The notes: generated from the sequence alone by a model not told the origin. A stretch of 64,000 nt of DNA from Chaetoderma sp. LZ-2023a (GCA_034401795.1 CM067372.1:19247924-19311923); one strand, 5' to 3'. Positions 1 to 11,210 are shown, numbered from the stretch's first letter. Made by a program: numbers and translations.

Positions 1-172
1 CGTGGGGCAGTTAAGTCACTGTGCATTGCACGTGGGCATCTCAGTCACTGTGCATTGCGCGTGGGGCATCTCAGTCACTGTGCATTGCGCGTGGGGCATC
101 TCAAGTCACTGTGCATTGCACGTGGGGCAGTTAAGTCACTGTGCATTGCACGTGGGGCATCTGAGTCACTGT
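1..172. repeat. Minisatellite, about 30-bp unit
   Basis: About six tandem copies of a unit of roughly 30 bp containing GTCACTGTGCATTGC and GTGGGGCA. Units vary between CTCAGT and TTAAGT at their junctions. The array is cut by the window start, so its full size is unknown. The open frame through it is a by-product of the repeat and is not a gene. Confidence 0.9.
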
Positions 173-479
173 GAAGAAAACAGGAAACCATAGTTACTTT
201 ATGATATAAGTCCACTTGAAACCTGTGTGACGAGCCATTGCACTCAAATTAATTTTTTAACATTCTAATACACAGTACAATAATTATGCATATCAATGCT
301 GACATATAAACCATTTCAATCAATGAAATTTCATGTTTTATGAGTAAGTGTTAGCAGTGTATTTAATATTGAACAATTAAAAATCTGTTACATTATCGTT
401 TCCGGAATACAACGCTTTTGCCATCCTTCTCGATATATATATACATACGACATGTACATTGATACAGGCATTCTATGAT
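173..479. other. AT-rich spacer, no gene seen
   Basis: AT-rich sequence between two minisatellites. I see no coding frame, tRNA or element terminus. Confidence 0.6.
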
Positions 480-1268
480 ATGTTTACTTTCCATCGTCAC
501 CATGTTTGCTTTCCATCATCATAATGTTTGCTTTCCATCGTCACCATGTTTGCTTTCCATCATCACAATGTTTGCTTTCCATCATCACAATGTTTGCGTT
601 CCATCGTCACCATATTTGCTTTCCATCATCACCATATTTGCTTTCCATCGTCACCGTGTTTGCTTTCCATTGTCACCGTGTTTGCTTTCCATCATCACAA
701 TGTTTGCTTTCCATCATCACAATGTTTGCGTTCCATCGTCACCATATTTGCTTTCCATCATCACCATATTTGCTTTCCATCGTCACCGTGTTTGCTTTCC
801 ATTGTCACCGTGTTTGCTTTCCATCATCACAATGTTTGCTTTCCATCATCACAATGTTTGCGTTCCATCGTCACCATATTTGCTTTCCATCGTCACCGTG
901 TTTGCTTTCCATCGTCACCGTGTTTGTTTTCCATCGTCACCGTGTTTGTTTTCCATCGTCACCGTGTTTGCTTTCCATCGTCACCATATTTGCTTTCCAT
1001 CGTCACCATGTTTGTTTTCCATCGTCACCATATTTGCTTTCCATCGTCACCATGTTTGCTTTCCATCGTCACCATGTTTGTTTTCCATCGTCACCATGTT
1101 TGTTTTCCATCTTCACCATGTTTGCTTTCCATCGTCACCATGTTTGTTTTCCATCGTCACCATGTTTGCTTTCCATCGTCACCATGTTTGTTTTCCATCG
1201 TCACCGTGTTTGTTTTCCATCTTCACCATGTTTGCTTTCCATTTTCACCATGTTTGCTTTCCATCTGG
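480..1268. repeat. 22-bp minisatellite with 132-bp higher-order unit
   Basis: About 36 copies of a 22-bp unit (TTTGCTTTCCATCGTCACCATG with CATCATCACAATG variants). A six-unit block of 132 bp is repeated about three times: the diagnostic TGCGTT variant recurs at 595, 727 and 859. The unit lacks stops in all three plus frames, which yields three overlapping 258-284 aa open frames rich in Phe, His, Cys and Ser. These are artefacts of the repeat. Confidence 0.95.
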
Positions 1269-1788
1269 GAAAGAGTTTATGACCATGAGCAATCATTGTT
1301 CAAAGCGACATTTTGGTGTGCATGTTTGAATGTGTGAGCTATCCAAATGGCATGGCAGTATAAATTCTGAGATGCATGTGTGCGTGTCCGCTATACGTCG
1401 GTAATGCATGACTGCTTTTGTGTGTGGCGTGTGGGGTTGAACCGACACACGTGTAGATTTTTCTGTTCTTAAGCAAATAAACATGTGTCATGTCCAATGG
1501 GCCGAGAATTCATCGGAAAGTAAATTTCACTGGTCGAACATGCCGCTGTCTGGATGAGGCGATTCCTCACATTGACACGAGTGAGGTTTCTGGGTGCTAT
1601 TCCCAAGGAAACCTTTCTGAGAGTCTGCATAGTAAGCAACATGCATAGCAAGCAACACCATTACCAAATTGCACCAAAGACGGATTTTTCTTTAACTGAT
1701 GTGTACACTTGTGAATTTTAGGCGCCATCTAATTCACAAGGTTACACATCAGTTTAACCAAAATGTAATGGACTGAATGATGACAAAA
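1269..1788. other. Spacer with a small hairpin
   Basis: No gene seen. It contains an imperfect hairpin with 27-bp arms at 1691-1717 and 1731-1757 and a 13-nt loop. This may be the relic of a small foldback element. Confidence 0.6.
1691..1757. repeat. Inverted repeat (hairpin)
   Basis: The arms read AACTGATGTGTACACTTGTG on the left and the near-complement on the right, separated by TTAGGCGCCATCT. Pairing is almost complete. A MITE remnant is likelier than an RNA gene, because no promoter or flanking conservation can be judged here. Confidence 0.7.
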
Positions 1789-1828
1789 TGCGCGCGCGCG
1801 TGTGTGCGTGCGTGCGTGTGTGCGTGTG

Positions 1829-1884
<56 letters not shown>

Positions 1885-1886
1885 TG
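1789..1886. repeat. (GTGC)n microsatellite
   Basis: Alternating CG/TG tract passing into a long GTGC (equivalently GCGT) tetranucleotide run. The same tetranucleotide recurs at 5868, 14811 and 59351, and in the other orientation at 5341, 20639 and 29713. Confidence 0.95.
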
Positions 1887-2691
1887 AATATGCCTACCCC
1901 TCCCTTAAAAGAGAGTGTTTTTGAAGGGCCGCCACAGGGTTATATCTGACGCTATAGTCTCACTGCACAATGATGTATGAGTATGCATCACACACCCCAC
2001 CCTCTTATATGTGGGTTGGTAGTCTAGAGGTCCCCTTAACACGTTAAAATTTCAATTTTCTAGGAGATCATCCACTGCATATCTGGAAATACATATTGAG
2101 CTTCGACTGGATGTGAAATTATTCTAGAAGTTGTCCTAGATCTCAGTTATGTGCTGATATGGAAATCCTTTGAAATTACACTCGACAATATTGCATCACT
2201 TACTCTTACACATGCCAAAATAGTCATCAAAACGATACATACAACGGTTAGTTGAACGCATGTTTAAACTGGTAACTACCATAATTTTCTGTAAATTTAC
2301 TTTGTTTTTACTGCCTCTTGCCCTATAGATATCTATACCTAGTTTGCTAAGTGATTTTATTGACCATGTTTGGCGTGGTCTCTTCCCACTCTCATACACC
2401 CACACCCAACAGAATCGGGAGAATCGGTCCCACACTGGTGTCATATCTTGCATTAAATCTCATGACATTTCGATAGATATACACATATTTAACTAATATA
2501 AACACAGACATAGCCAGCTGTCATGGTTGTGAACATGCCTCCATCCCACCACTGCACTCCAGCACCCAACTTCCAGGGCGTATGTCAACAATCATGCAGT
2601 GCAAAGACAAACTGTTTAGGTGCTGTTACAAAGAAACCCACAAACATGTCAAGCCTGCTTAACCATTTCAATACTAATATATACATAGACC
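1887..2691. other. Intergenic, nothing recognised
   Basis: Mixed sequence downstream of the GPCR on its strand. No supported coding frame or element boundary was found. A short minus frame at 2196-2453 has no recognisable domain. Confidence 0.55.
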
Positions 2692-2697
2692 TTTATT
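2692..2697 (-). promoter_or_regulatory. Candidate poly(A) signal for the GPCR
   Basis: AATAAA on the minus strand, about 185 nt downstream of the GPCR stop codon at 2880. Spacing and orientation suit a short 3' UTR, but the hexamer is common in AT-rich DNA. Confidence 0.4.
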
Positions 2698-2879
2698 TAT
2701 GACATTCAACAGGACATTTTGACAATGTCAGGTTATTCACGATAGGCAATTTGTTGATAAGCAAGTGCTGGACATGTCATTCACTCGGCGACACACTTTG
2801 GACTGACCAACATAGATGTCTCCCAGCCAGTGTTACAGCGTTAAAATACACCAGATTTCAGCTAACAACCTTACTGCAG

Positions 2880-3881
2880 TCACATAACTGCTTTTACACG
2901 GAATAATTTCTTCAAGTCATCCCTGATGTTTCGTGATAGGAATGCATAAATAAAGGGGTTTACCACAGAATTAAAGTTCTGTAGAAATTCGAGAAAAAAA
3001 TTGATGGTAATATGACCTGGCCCTGATTGTACGTGGAGCAATTCATGCACCCAGTCATTCACCATGTTAGGCATAATGGCTAGGAATGATACAACTATGA
3101 CCAAGCCCATTGCGCGTACATCTATGGTCTGTCGGTGGTGTGTATTTATCTCAGACAGAGCCTTCGCCGAACTCTTTGTTACTCGCCACATACCAATTTG
3201 TTTAGCACCTTGGAATGCCACTATCAAACACAGAGGTAATAAATATAACGTACCTTCAACTAGAAAATTTTTTATGTTCTCGTCACCATGCCATGCGCAA
3301 AATGTAACAGACGTAGAGGCGTTGTTGTAAATGAATGTCAATGGACGGTAGATCCAGACCATGGGGAGGTTGCATACAAGTCCGGCTACCCATATAACAA
3401 GGCATACGTTTCTTACTACAGCTATGCTAACCCTGGCTCTGGCCCAGAGAGGATGGCACAGTTGGATATAGCGTAAGATTGCGAACCAAACAAGATGATA
3501 CAGGGAAATGTACGTCAAGGAAACAACCTCATATCCGCACATACTGCAGACAAATTCTGCCTCTGGGATGGCAATAGTGGGCAAAACAAATACTGTAGCG
3601 ATTATTATTCCTATCAAGATACCAATATCTGCACATGCCAGGCTAAAGATAGCGATAAAGGTCGCACTTTTATGCTTACCAAACTTAAATATATAAACAA
3701 CAAGAATAAGGTTAGCTGCTAGGCCTATCAACATGAATAATATTTGAAGGCTTTTGTAAATGATCATGCTAGACGGTGTGGCGAAATCGAGGTATGCCCT
3801 AACTGATGGAGGCAGACCATCATCGCCCAGCAAGGTCAGAGTTCTTATTGTGGTCGCAGGACAGTTACTTCCTTCACACAT
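2880..3881 (-). CDS. Class A (rhodopsin-like) GPCR
   Basis: Plasma-membrane seven-helix receptor of 333 residues, encoded without an intron. Visible landmarks: N57 in helix 1 (GLAANLIL), D85 in helix 2 (LACAD), C112 at the top of helix 3 pairing with C195 in loop 2, a DRY-position variant reading LRY at 136-138, W164 in helix 4, P216 in helix 5, P271 in helix 6, and NPFIY at 308-312 followed by an amphipathic helix 8. The Asp of DRY is replaced by Leu, which in class A receptors can raise basal activity. That consequence is inference. The N-terminus is short (about 40 residues) with two Cys and no cleavable signal. This layout is typical of invertebrate peptide-receptor-like orphans. The ligand cannot be told. 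The start is the first Met of the frame, and the length is normal for the family. It is surrounded by repeats, with no neighbour of related function. Confidence 0.88.
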   Translation of the reverse strand: MCEGSNCPATTIRTLTLLGDDGLPPSVRAYLDFATPSSMIIYKSLQILFMLIGLAANLILVVYIFKFGKHKSATFIAIFSLACADIGILIGIIIATVFVLPTIAIPEAEFVCSMCGYEVVSLTYISLYHLVWFAILRYIQLCHPLWARARVSIAVVRNVCLVIWVAGLVCNLPMVWIYRPLTFIYNNASTSVTFCAWHGDENIKNFLVEGTLYLLPLCLIVAFQGAKQIGMWRVTKSSAKALSEINTHHRQTIDVRAMGLVIVVSFLAIMPNMVNDWVHELLHVQSGPGHITINFFLEFLQNFNSVVNPFIYAFLSRNIRDDLKKLFRVKAVM

Positions 3882-4754
3882 ACTGAGGGATTTATTAAAA
3901 AGAATAACTGAGGAAACCTTGTTGGAAATATCTTCGGTGATTAAAATATCTCACAAAGTCTCTTGAAAATCAGGAAACAGCACGAACCAATACATTCTTC
4001 AAGCGAGATATTATTATTAATAATCCATGCCCATTAGTTGTGAACCAGCAACGTAGTGTATCTGTCTTGAGCTATCTATACGGATATTCGTCTACATCAT
4101 GTCTTGTCCAAACAGAGATGTGTGCACTAGCCACTCCTTAGTATGACTATGACAGCGCATTTATATCAGATTAATCGTCTAGAAAACATACATAACATAT
4201 TTTCTCAGAGCGCATTCACCTGCCGGCTGTATCAGGCTCGCATTCTCATCATGTAGTTACACAATGACTTTGTTTCACCCACACTCTTACCGAGTTCATT
4301 ACAACATTACAGCAATTCTTGTTTTACTTGTTCTAAGTGGGAATAAAATAACCACCATTATCTTAAAAAAGCGATCTCTTTGTGAAGCAGATCAATGGCA
4401 ATATCCTAAGTGTAGGTCTACCGACTACAGCGCTGTAGATCGCTCGAGGCATTTCGATTGTTTCTGTTTTGTTTTATGTTTGGACTGTAGTCCATCTCAA
4501 GCCGATATGTTTGAACAAGACAGGTGTTTGTGGTAAGCAATCCTACCACCAGTATTGTTATATCTCAATGCTATGCTTCCTTCCTGGCAGACTTTAGCAG
4601 CACAGCCCTGGACACGGTAAGAAAAGATAGATTTATTCCGGAATACACACCAACAGAAGCATAGGAAGATGTCGATAATAATTGCAATGTATGAATAGTG
4701 AGTTATAGTTTATATATTTAGCTGGTTATTCATATGTCTGTTTATTTATCTATC
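3882..4754. other. GPCR upstream region, no gene seen
   Basis: On the GPCR strand this is the 5' flank. No clear core promoter can be defended. A plus-strand 90-codon frame at 4264-4536 shows no domain and is probably chance. Confidence 0.5.
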
Positions 4755-4759
4755 TATCT

Positions 4760-5098
4760 GTAGTGTGTAGCTGGCTCCTTTAGTTAGTTAGCTGTAGTGT
4801 GTAGCTGGCTCCTTTAGTTAGTTAGCTGTAGTGTGTAGCTGGCTCCTTTAGTTAGTTAGCTGTAGTGTGTAGCTGGCTCCTTTAGTTAGTTAGCTGTAGT
4901 GTGTAGCTGGCTCCTTTAGTTAGTTAGCTGTAGTGTGTAGCTGGCTCCTTTAGTTAGTTAGCTGTAGTGTGTAGCTGGCTCCTTTAGTTAGTTAGCTGTA
5001 GTGTGTAGCTGGCTCCTTTAGTTAGTTAGCTGTAGTGTGTAGCTGGCTCCTTTAGTTAGTTAGCTGTAGTGTGTAGCTGGCTCCTTTAGTTAGTTAGC
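4760..5098. repeat. 34-bp minisatellite
   Basis: Ten near-perfect head-to-tail copies of a 34-bp unit built from GCTGTAGTGTGTAGCTGG and CTCCTTTAGTTAGTTA. The lack of divergence between units points to recent expansion or homogenisation. Confidence 0.96.
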
Positions 5099-5340
5099 TT
5101 CGGGTTGGCTTCCCACTTATTACAGGCACTGAATCTCAGAAAGCTATGCGGACGATGTTGTTTCTATCAGTATAGGGCATACATTTCTTGGCCTTGGGGG
5201 TGGAGGTGGGGGTTGGCGGGGGGGGGGGGGGGGGGGGGGGGGAGACGGTGTTGGTGAACTAAAATATAGTTACACATGCCAGAAGTACTGATATAAATAT
5301 GAGTTCAGTTGAAGTATGCAATGACATGGTCTATATTGTT
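5099..5340. other. Spacer with G homopolymer
   Basis: Contains a G-rich stretch ending in an unbroken G run at about 5218-5242. It could form G-quadruplex DNA, and its length is likely to be unreliable in an assembly. No gene seen. Confidence 0.7.
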
Positions 5341-5438
5341 AACGCGCGTACACACGCACGCACGCAAGCACGCACGCACGCACCACACACGCGCGTGGCA
5401 CGCACGCACGACCGCACACACGCACACAAATGCAGGCA

Positions 5439-5478
<40 letters not shown>

Positions 5479-5562
5479 CACCTACCCAGACACACACGCG
5501 CGCACACACACGCGCGCACGCACGCACGCACGCGCGCAGGCGTGCACACACGCACGAACGAA
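5341..5562. repeat. (CGCA)n, (CT)n and (CA)n microsatellite block
   Basis: CGCA/ACGC tetranucleotides, then a pure CT run at about 5441-5474, then CA/CG dinucleotide and ACGC tracts. Open frames here (Arg/Thr/His-rich on plus, Cys/Val/Arg-rich on minus) are repeat artefacts. Confidence 0.93.
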
Positions 5563-5867
5563 CGCACTCTGTAATATGAGGCTGAAAGCTGTGTTTAGAT
5601 GTTTTAGTTTCAACTGACGTTTTACCGGTACCACTTAACCTAGCTGTCATTTCATGACGAGAGATTATTTCCACATACAGGTATTTAAGTTGTGGTCGAC
5701 TACCTAGAATGTCACGTCACGACGCGAATCCAGCAGCTAAAAGATTTAGCCAGGAATGTGTTAGTCGCTTCATTGGATGTGAAAACATTAGCTAAGTATT
5801 TACGCTCGTTTAACAGTCGATTTAGTGTGTACGCGGGGAGGGTGGGGGACGTGGTGCGCGCGGTGTG
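5563..5867. other. Spacer, nothing recognised
   Basis: Unique-looking sequence between two microsatellites. No gene or element terminus recognised. Confidence 0.5.
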
Positions 5868-5965
5868 TGTATGTGTGTGTGTGCGTGCGTGCGTGCGTGC
5901 GTGTGTACGTGCGTGCGTGCGTGCGTGGGTACGTGTGAGCCTGCCTGCCTGCGTGCGTTCATGTG
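5868..5965. repeat. (GTGC)n microsatellite at the LINE 5' edge
   Basis: TG/GTGC run that ends directly where the LINE reverse-transcriptase reading frame begins, so the microsatellite marks the truncation point of the retroelement. Confidence 0.9.
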
Positions 5966-5974
5966 TGCGTGCGT

Positions 5975-7036
5975 GTTCATAAGCTAGTTCCTCAGTGCTG
6001 GAAGGAAGCCAGAATGACCCCTATTCTGAAAAAAGGGAAGAACAAGACGAAAGTGCTGAGCTACCGTCCAATCAGTCTTACAAGCTGCTTATGCAAGACC
6101 ATGGAGCGCATCGTCAACCAGCTGTTGCAGTGGTACCTGGAGTCGGAGAACATTATAGTTTCAGAGCAGGCCAGCTTCAGAAGATACAGGAGCACAGAAG
6201 ATCAAACGACACATCTTGCACAGGTCAAAGAGGACACTTTTCAAGCCAAGAAGTTGATGCTAGCTGCCTTTATCGATCTGTAGAAGGCATTTGACAAGGT
6301 GTGGCAGGATGGCCTCCTCGTGAAGCTCCGGCGCACAGGCATCGGTGACAACATGTTCCGATGGACCAAGTCATACCTACACAATCGCAGAGCTAGGGTG
6401 CTGGTGGATGGACAATCAGAACGTATTGCTGAGACAAGGGGTGCCACAAGGCGGAGTACTATAACCAACTCTGTTCATACTCTTCATTAATGACATTGTA
6501 GCAGAGCTGCCCAATGAGATCCATGCAGCCCTCTATGCAGATGACCTCGTACTTTGGTGCACCGAGGAGTACACAACGACTGCCACGTACAGAATGCAGC
6601 TCGCCTTGGACAGAATTACAGCTTGGGGCAATCGCTGGTGTATTACCATCAATAAAGAAAAATCATCAGCCATGCTATTCTCACTGTCCACCAAAACCAA
6701 GGTTGGCAATCTGACACTGGGCGGTACGCCACTCGAGTATGAGGACCAGCAGACATACCTGGGAGTCACCTATGACAGAAGATTAACATGGAAGGAGCAC
6801 ATCCAGAACGCAGAGGCAAAGGCCAGAAGAAAGCTAAACATCATGAGGAAGCTGGCAGGAACAAAGTGAGGTGCCAATGAAAGGATCCTCAAGACCATCT
6901 ACCTAGGTGCCGTACGACCACACCTTGAGTATGGATCCAGCTCATCGATCACAGCAGCTAAATCTCATCAACAGAACCTCGACAGAGAACAAAACCAGGC
7001 ACTGCGCATCATCACTGGTGGAATGAGATCAAAACC
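5975..7036 (+). pseudogene. LINE reverse-transcriptase domain (broken)
   Basis: RNA-templated DNA synthesis domain used in target-primed retrotransposition. The frame opens with the ARMTPILKKG / YRPISL block typical of the RT N-terminal region. An in-frame TAG at 6281 separates FIDL from KAFDKVW. A +1 frameshift near 6435 precedes the VPQG block, which is followed by a TAA and then by the catalytic YADD box at 6534-6545. Thumb-like sequence follows to a TGA at 6867 (LGGTPLEYE, YLGVTYD). The same frame continues recognisably (GANERILKTIY, RPHLEYGS) to a TAG near 7036. At least four disabling changes show this copy is dead. Confidence 0.88.
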
Positions 7037-7423
7037 ATAGAAAAAATGGAGCAGACAGCAGGCATCCCCCCACTTAGCAAATGAAGGGAATGCAAAGCAC
7101 TGATCCAAGCTGCAAAGTTCAAATCGTTCAACAACCACCCGATGAAGATCAGGCAAGCACAGCTGTCAGCAGGAAGACTTAAAAGATCAAGTTTTGTGAA
7201 AGAGACAAAAGCACTTCAAAGGAAACACCAATAAATGTTGCCAGCACAAATAGAAGACCCAAACCACACACTTGATCCTCCACCCTGGGAAAACAAACTA
7301 GAGAGCATAGCTATTCGCACCACAGTACCTCATCTCACAACCAAAGATGAACACAGTGATGTGAGCAAGAAGGCCCTGACCATAGCATGCTGGAAGAAAT
7401 GTACGCTCAGGAGACATAGATAA
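7037..7423 (+). pseudogene. LINE linker between RT and RNase H (degenerate)
   Basis: Degenerate continuation of the LINE ORF2 between the thumb region and the RNase H domain. Frames switch, and no independent domain is recognised. It is included because both flanks belong to the same element. Confidence 0.6.
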
Positions 7424-7811
7424 GGATCTACACAGATGGATCAGCCAAAGATGCAATTAGGAGCGGAGGTGCTCGACTGCACATACAGTATCCAAACGGA
7501 CAACATGAGTCAGCTGCAATACCGACAGGTAAACACTGCACACACTACAGAGCTCAAGTCGAAGCACTGGTTCATGCAGCTAATACCATCAGCAGAACAG
7601 CAGACCTTATTGCACAGATTGTCTTTTTATCGGATGCCTCTCCGTCCTTGAGGCTATCACCAAAGGTACGCTGCCACAACTTGAGGAAGCACTACAAACC
7701 ATCAAATGCTTTCGGATAGCATTGCAGTGGATCCCCCCACTCTGTGGAGTCCAAGGAAATGAGGAAGCAGACAAAATGGCAAAGGTGGGTGGAGAAGAGA
7801 ATCAGACATAA
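7424..7811 (+). pseudogene. LINE RNase H domain (broken)
   Basis: Starts at an IYTDGSA motif carrying the first catalytic Asp, continues through the HYRAQVEALVHA helix with its Glu and LSDASSVLEAI with the next Asp, and ends at GVQGNEEADKMAK with the last Asp. The usual SHCG before GVQGNE reads PLCG here. Reading through requires frame changes, and the segment ends at a TAA near 7809. An RNase H in a LINE separates the I-like groups from Jockey proper. Confidence 0.8.
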
Positions 7812-7814
7812 AAC

Positions 7815-8174
7815 ATGGTTACCCATCAAGAGATGAAGACTATCATCAAGTCACTCTATAGAACACCTCAATCAGAGGATGCCTACCATCATCTCTCGAG
7901 GCCAGAGCAAGTGACCATTTTTCGTCTCAGAACTGGACATAACAGACTAAACCAACACATGTACAGGCCGTTCCACCTTACGACATCGCCCGCTTGTCCG
8001 TGTGGAGAAGCAGAACAGACCGCAGAGCACATACGTCAATGTTGCAGTACGTATCAGCTGCTGGGAGAAGAGATCTGGCCTTTGTCAACCTTTTTTCTTG
8101 AAAAGCTGTATGGGCCTGTGGAAGAACTGCAGAAAACCACAGATTTCATCTTGAGAACGGCTCTCCAAGTGTGA
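7815..8174 (+). pseudogene. LINE C-terminal zinc-binding segment
   Basis: The last 119 codons of ORF2, still open. It carries FRLRTGHNRLNQHM followed by CPCGEAEQTAEHIRQC, a Cys/His cluster characteristic of the extreme C-terminus of RNase H-bearing LINEs. The stop at 8172-8174 is probably the original ORF2 terminator. On its own it would not be functional. Confidence 0.8.
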
Positions 8175-8257
8175 TACCAGCGACCGAAAAGAAGATAAGC
8201 TAGACCACGTGATGATAAAAACACATGCCATCTTACACACGGCACTGTATTATAGTG

Positions 8258-8740
8258 ACGGCACTGGATCAGCTGTCTCGTAATGTTATATATGTACACT
8301 TACATTCCCATTTGCTGCTATGTTACTCATTACTCTGCTTTCAAAAATGTCGCACCTAACTAGTTATCTATGTGACAAATGAGGCAACATACCATCTCAT
8401 GCCAAGAGTGGAGAGTTGACGGATATGCGGACATGCTGGCTCCTATATGACAGAGTGAAGAGGTGATGGATATGCGGACATGCTGGCTCCTGTATGACGG
8501 AGTGAAGAGGTGATGGATATGCGGACATGCTGGCTCCAGTATGATAGCGTCGAGAGTTGATGGTGACGGCACTGGATCAGCTGTCTCGTAATGTTATATA
8601 TGTACACTTACATTCCCATTTGCTGCTATGTTACTCATTACTCTGCTTTCAAAAATGTCGCACCTAACTAGTTATCTATGTGACAAATGAGGCAACATAC
8701 CATCTCATGCCAAGAGTGGAGAGTTGACGGATATGCGGAC
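8258..8740. repeat. Direct duplication at the edge of the 47-bp array
   Basis: A block of about 180 bp at 8258-8436 is repeated almost perfectly at 8561-8740, 303 bp later. It contains GACGGCACTGGATCAGCTG at its start and the first minisatellite unit at its end. It looks like unequal exchange that copied the array border together with flanking DNA. Confidence 0.9.
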
Positions 8741-11118
8741 ATGATGGCTCTTGTATGTCAGAGTGGAGAGTTGATAGATATGCGGACATGCTGACACTAG
8801 TATAATAGGGTGAAGAGGTGATGGATATGCGGACATGCTGGCTCCAGTATGATGGCGTGGATAGTTGATGGATATGCGGACATGATGGCTCTTGTATGGT
8901 AAGGCGAAGAGTTGATGGATATGCGGACAAGCTGGCCCTAGTATGATAGGGTGGAGAGTTGATGGTTATGGGGATATGTTGGTTCTTGTATTATGGAGTG
9001 GAGGGTTGATGGTTATGGTGGTATGCTGGTTTTGTATCATAGAGTGGAGGTTGATGGATATTGAACGCAGAAGAAGAAGAAGATGGAACACAGAAGATGG
9101 ATATGCGGGCATGCTGGCTCTAATATGATAGAGTGGAGAGTTGATAGATATGCGGACATGCTGACACCAGTATGATAGGGTGAAGATGTGATGGATATGC
9201 GGACATGCTGGCTCCAGTATGATAGTGTGGAGAGTTGATGGATATGCGCGCATGCTGGCTCTTGTATGGCAGAGTAGAGAGTTGATAGATATGCGGACAT
9301 GCTGACACCATTATGATAGAGTGAAGAGTGGCTGGATATGCCGACATACTGGCTCCTGTATGATAGGGTGGAGAATGGATGGATATGCAGACAAGCTGGC
9401 TCTTGTATTAGAGAGTGGAGGGGTGATGGATATGCGGCCATGCTGACACCAGTATGATAGAGTGAAGACTTGATGGACACGAGGATATGATGGCTCATGT
9501 ATGGTAAGGCGAAGAGTTGATGGATATGCGGACAAGCTGGCCCTAGTATGATAGGGTGGAGAGTTGATGGTTATGGGGATATGTTGGTTCTTGTATTATG
9601 GAGTGGAGGGTTGATGGTTATGGTGGTATGCTGGTTTTGTATCATAGAGTGGAGGTTGATGGATATGGAACGCAGAAGAAGAAGAAGATGGAACACAGAA
9701 GATGGATATGCGGGCATGCTGGCTCTAATATGATAGAGTGGAGAGTTGATGGGCATGCAGGCATGTGGGCATCCTGGCTCCAGTATGATAGAGTGGAGGG
9801 TTTTTTGGTATGCGGATATGCTGGCTCCTGCATAGTGGAGTGGAGAAGATGATGGATACGCGGACATACTGGCTCCATTAAGATATAGTGGAGAGTTGAT
9901 GGATATGCGGACATGCTGACCCCTGTATGGCAGAATGGAGAGATGATTGATATGCGGACATGCTGGCTCTAGTATGATAGAGTGGTGAGTTGATGGATAT
10001 GCGGACATGCTGGCTCCATTATAATAGAGTGGAGAGTTGATGATATGTGGACATAGTGGCTCCATTATGATAGAGTGGAAAGTTGATGATATGCGGACGT
10101 GATGGCGCCTCTATGATATAGTGGAGAGTTGATTGATATGCAGACTTGCTGGCTCCTGTATGATAGAGTGAAGAGTTTCTGGATATGCGGGAATGCTGGC
10201 TCCTGCATAGTAGAGTGGAGAGAGGATGGATATGCAGACAATCTGGGTCTTGTATGATAGAGCGGACATGCTGGCTCCTGTATGATAGAGTGGAGAGATG
10301 ATGGATATGCGAACATACTGACTCCTGTATGATAGAGTGGAGAGTTGATGGATATGCGGACATGCTGGCTCCTGTATGATAGAGTGGAGAGTTGATGGAT
10401 ATGCGGACATGCTGGCTCCTGTATGATAGAGTGGATAGTTGAAGGATATGCGGACATACTGGCTCCTGTATGGTAGAGTGGAGAGATGATGAATATGCGA
10501 ACATACTGGCTCCTGTATGATAGAGTGGAGAGTTGATGGATATGCGGACATGCTGGCTCCTGTATGATAGAGTGGAGAGATGATGGATATGCGAACATAC
10601 TGACTCCTGTATGATAGAGTGGAGAGTTGATGGATATGCGGACATGCTGGCTCCTGTATGATAGAGTGGAGAGTTGATGGATATGCGGACATGCTGGCTC
10701 CTGTATGATAGAGTGGAGAGTTGATGGATATGCGGACATGCTGGCTCCTGTATGATAGAGTGGAGAGTTGATGGATATGCGGACATACTGGCTCCTGTAT
10801 GATAGAGTGGAGGGATGATGAATATGCGAACATACTGTCTCCTGTATGATAGAGTGGAGAGTTGATGGATATGCGGACATGCTGGCTCCTGTATGATAGA
10901 GTGGAGAGTTGATGGATATGCGGACATACTGGCTCCTGTATGATAGAGTCGAGAGATGATGGATATGCGAACATGGTGGCTCCTGTATGATAGAGTGGAG
11001 AGTTGATGGATATGCGGACATACTGACTCCTGTATGATAGAGTGGAGAGTTGATGGATATGCGACATGCTGGCTCTTGTATGATAGAATGGAGAGTTGAT
11101 GGACATGCGGTAATGCTG
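8402..11118. repeat. 47-bp minisatellite array with 605-bp higher-order repeat
   Basis: About 2.7 kb of tandem units containing GATGGATATGCGGACATGCT. Unit length measured between CCTGTATGAT markers at 10324 and 10371 is 47 bp. The right part (10300-11100) is homogeneous and the left part diverged. A 605-bp block seen at about 8880-9130 recurs at about 9485-9735, including an internal GAA-rich insertion. 47 is not a multiple of 3 and the units lack stops on the minus strand, so all three minus frames stay open for up to 381 codons. No real protein is implied. Confidence 0.95.
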
Positions 11119-11210
11119 GTTCTTGCTAGTGCGCCCATATGTGCCCGCGGACGTGTGTGCTTGTGTGCGTGAGTGTGTGCGTGCATGCGTGCGCGCACGC
11201 CTGTGCGCAA
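11119..11210. repeat. TG/GC-rich microsatellite
   Basis: Degenerate TGTG / GTGC / GCGC tract that closes the minisatellite array. Confidence 0.8.

Larger units (their letters stand above)
5975..8222 (+). mobile_element. 5'-truncated non-LTR retrotransposon with RNase H (I-like)
   Basis: Plus-strand LINE remnant in the order reverse transcriptase, RNase H, C-terminal zinc-binding motif. This domain order is found in RNase H-bearing non-LTR groups such as I/Nimb/Ingi. ORF1, the endonuclease and the first part of the RT are missing. The coding sequence is broken by several stops and at least one frameshift. The 3' end is placed near the GATGATAAAA tail after the last stop, with some uncertainty. 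The clade assignment is inference from domain order. Confidence 0.85.

Noticed and set aside
475..1337. Three overlapping 258-284 aa plus-strand open frames
   Set aside because: All three frames of a 22-bp tandem repeat are open at once. The peptides are just the repeat translated in different phases.
4760..5098. Possible CRISPR-like array
   Set aside because: Units are contiguous with no unique spacers, and the DNA is eukaryotic. It is a plain minisatellite, as are the 47-bp and 22-bp arrays.
10019..11210. Three overlapping 302-381 aa minus-strand open frames
   Set aside because: Translation of the 47-bp minisatellite in all three phases. No start context or domain.
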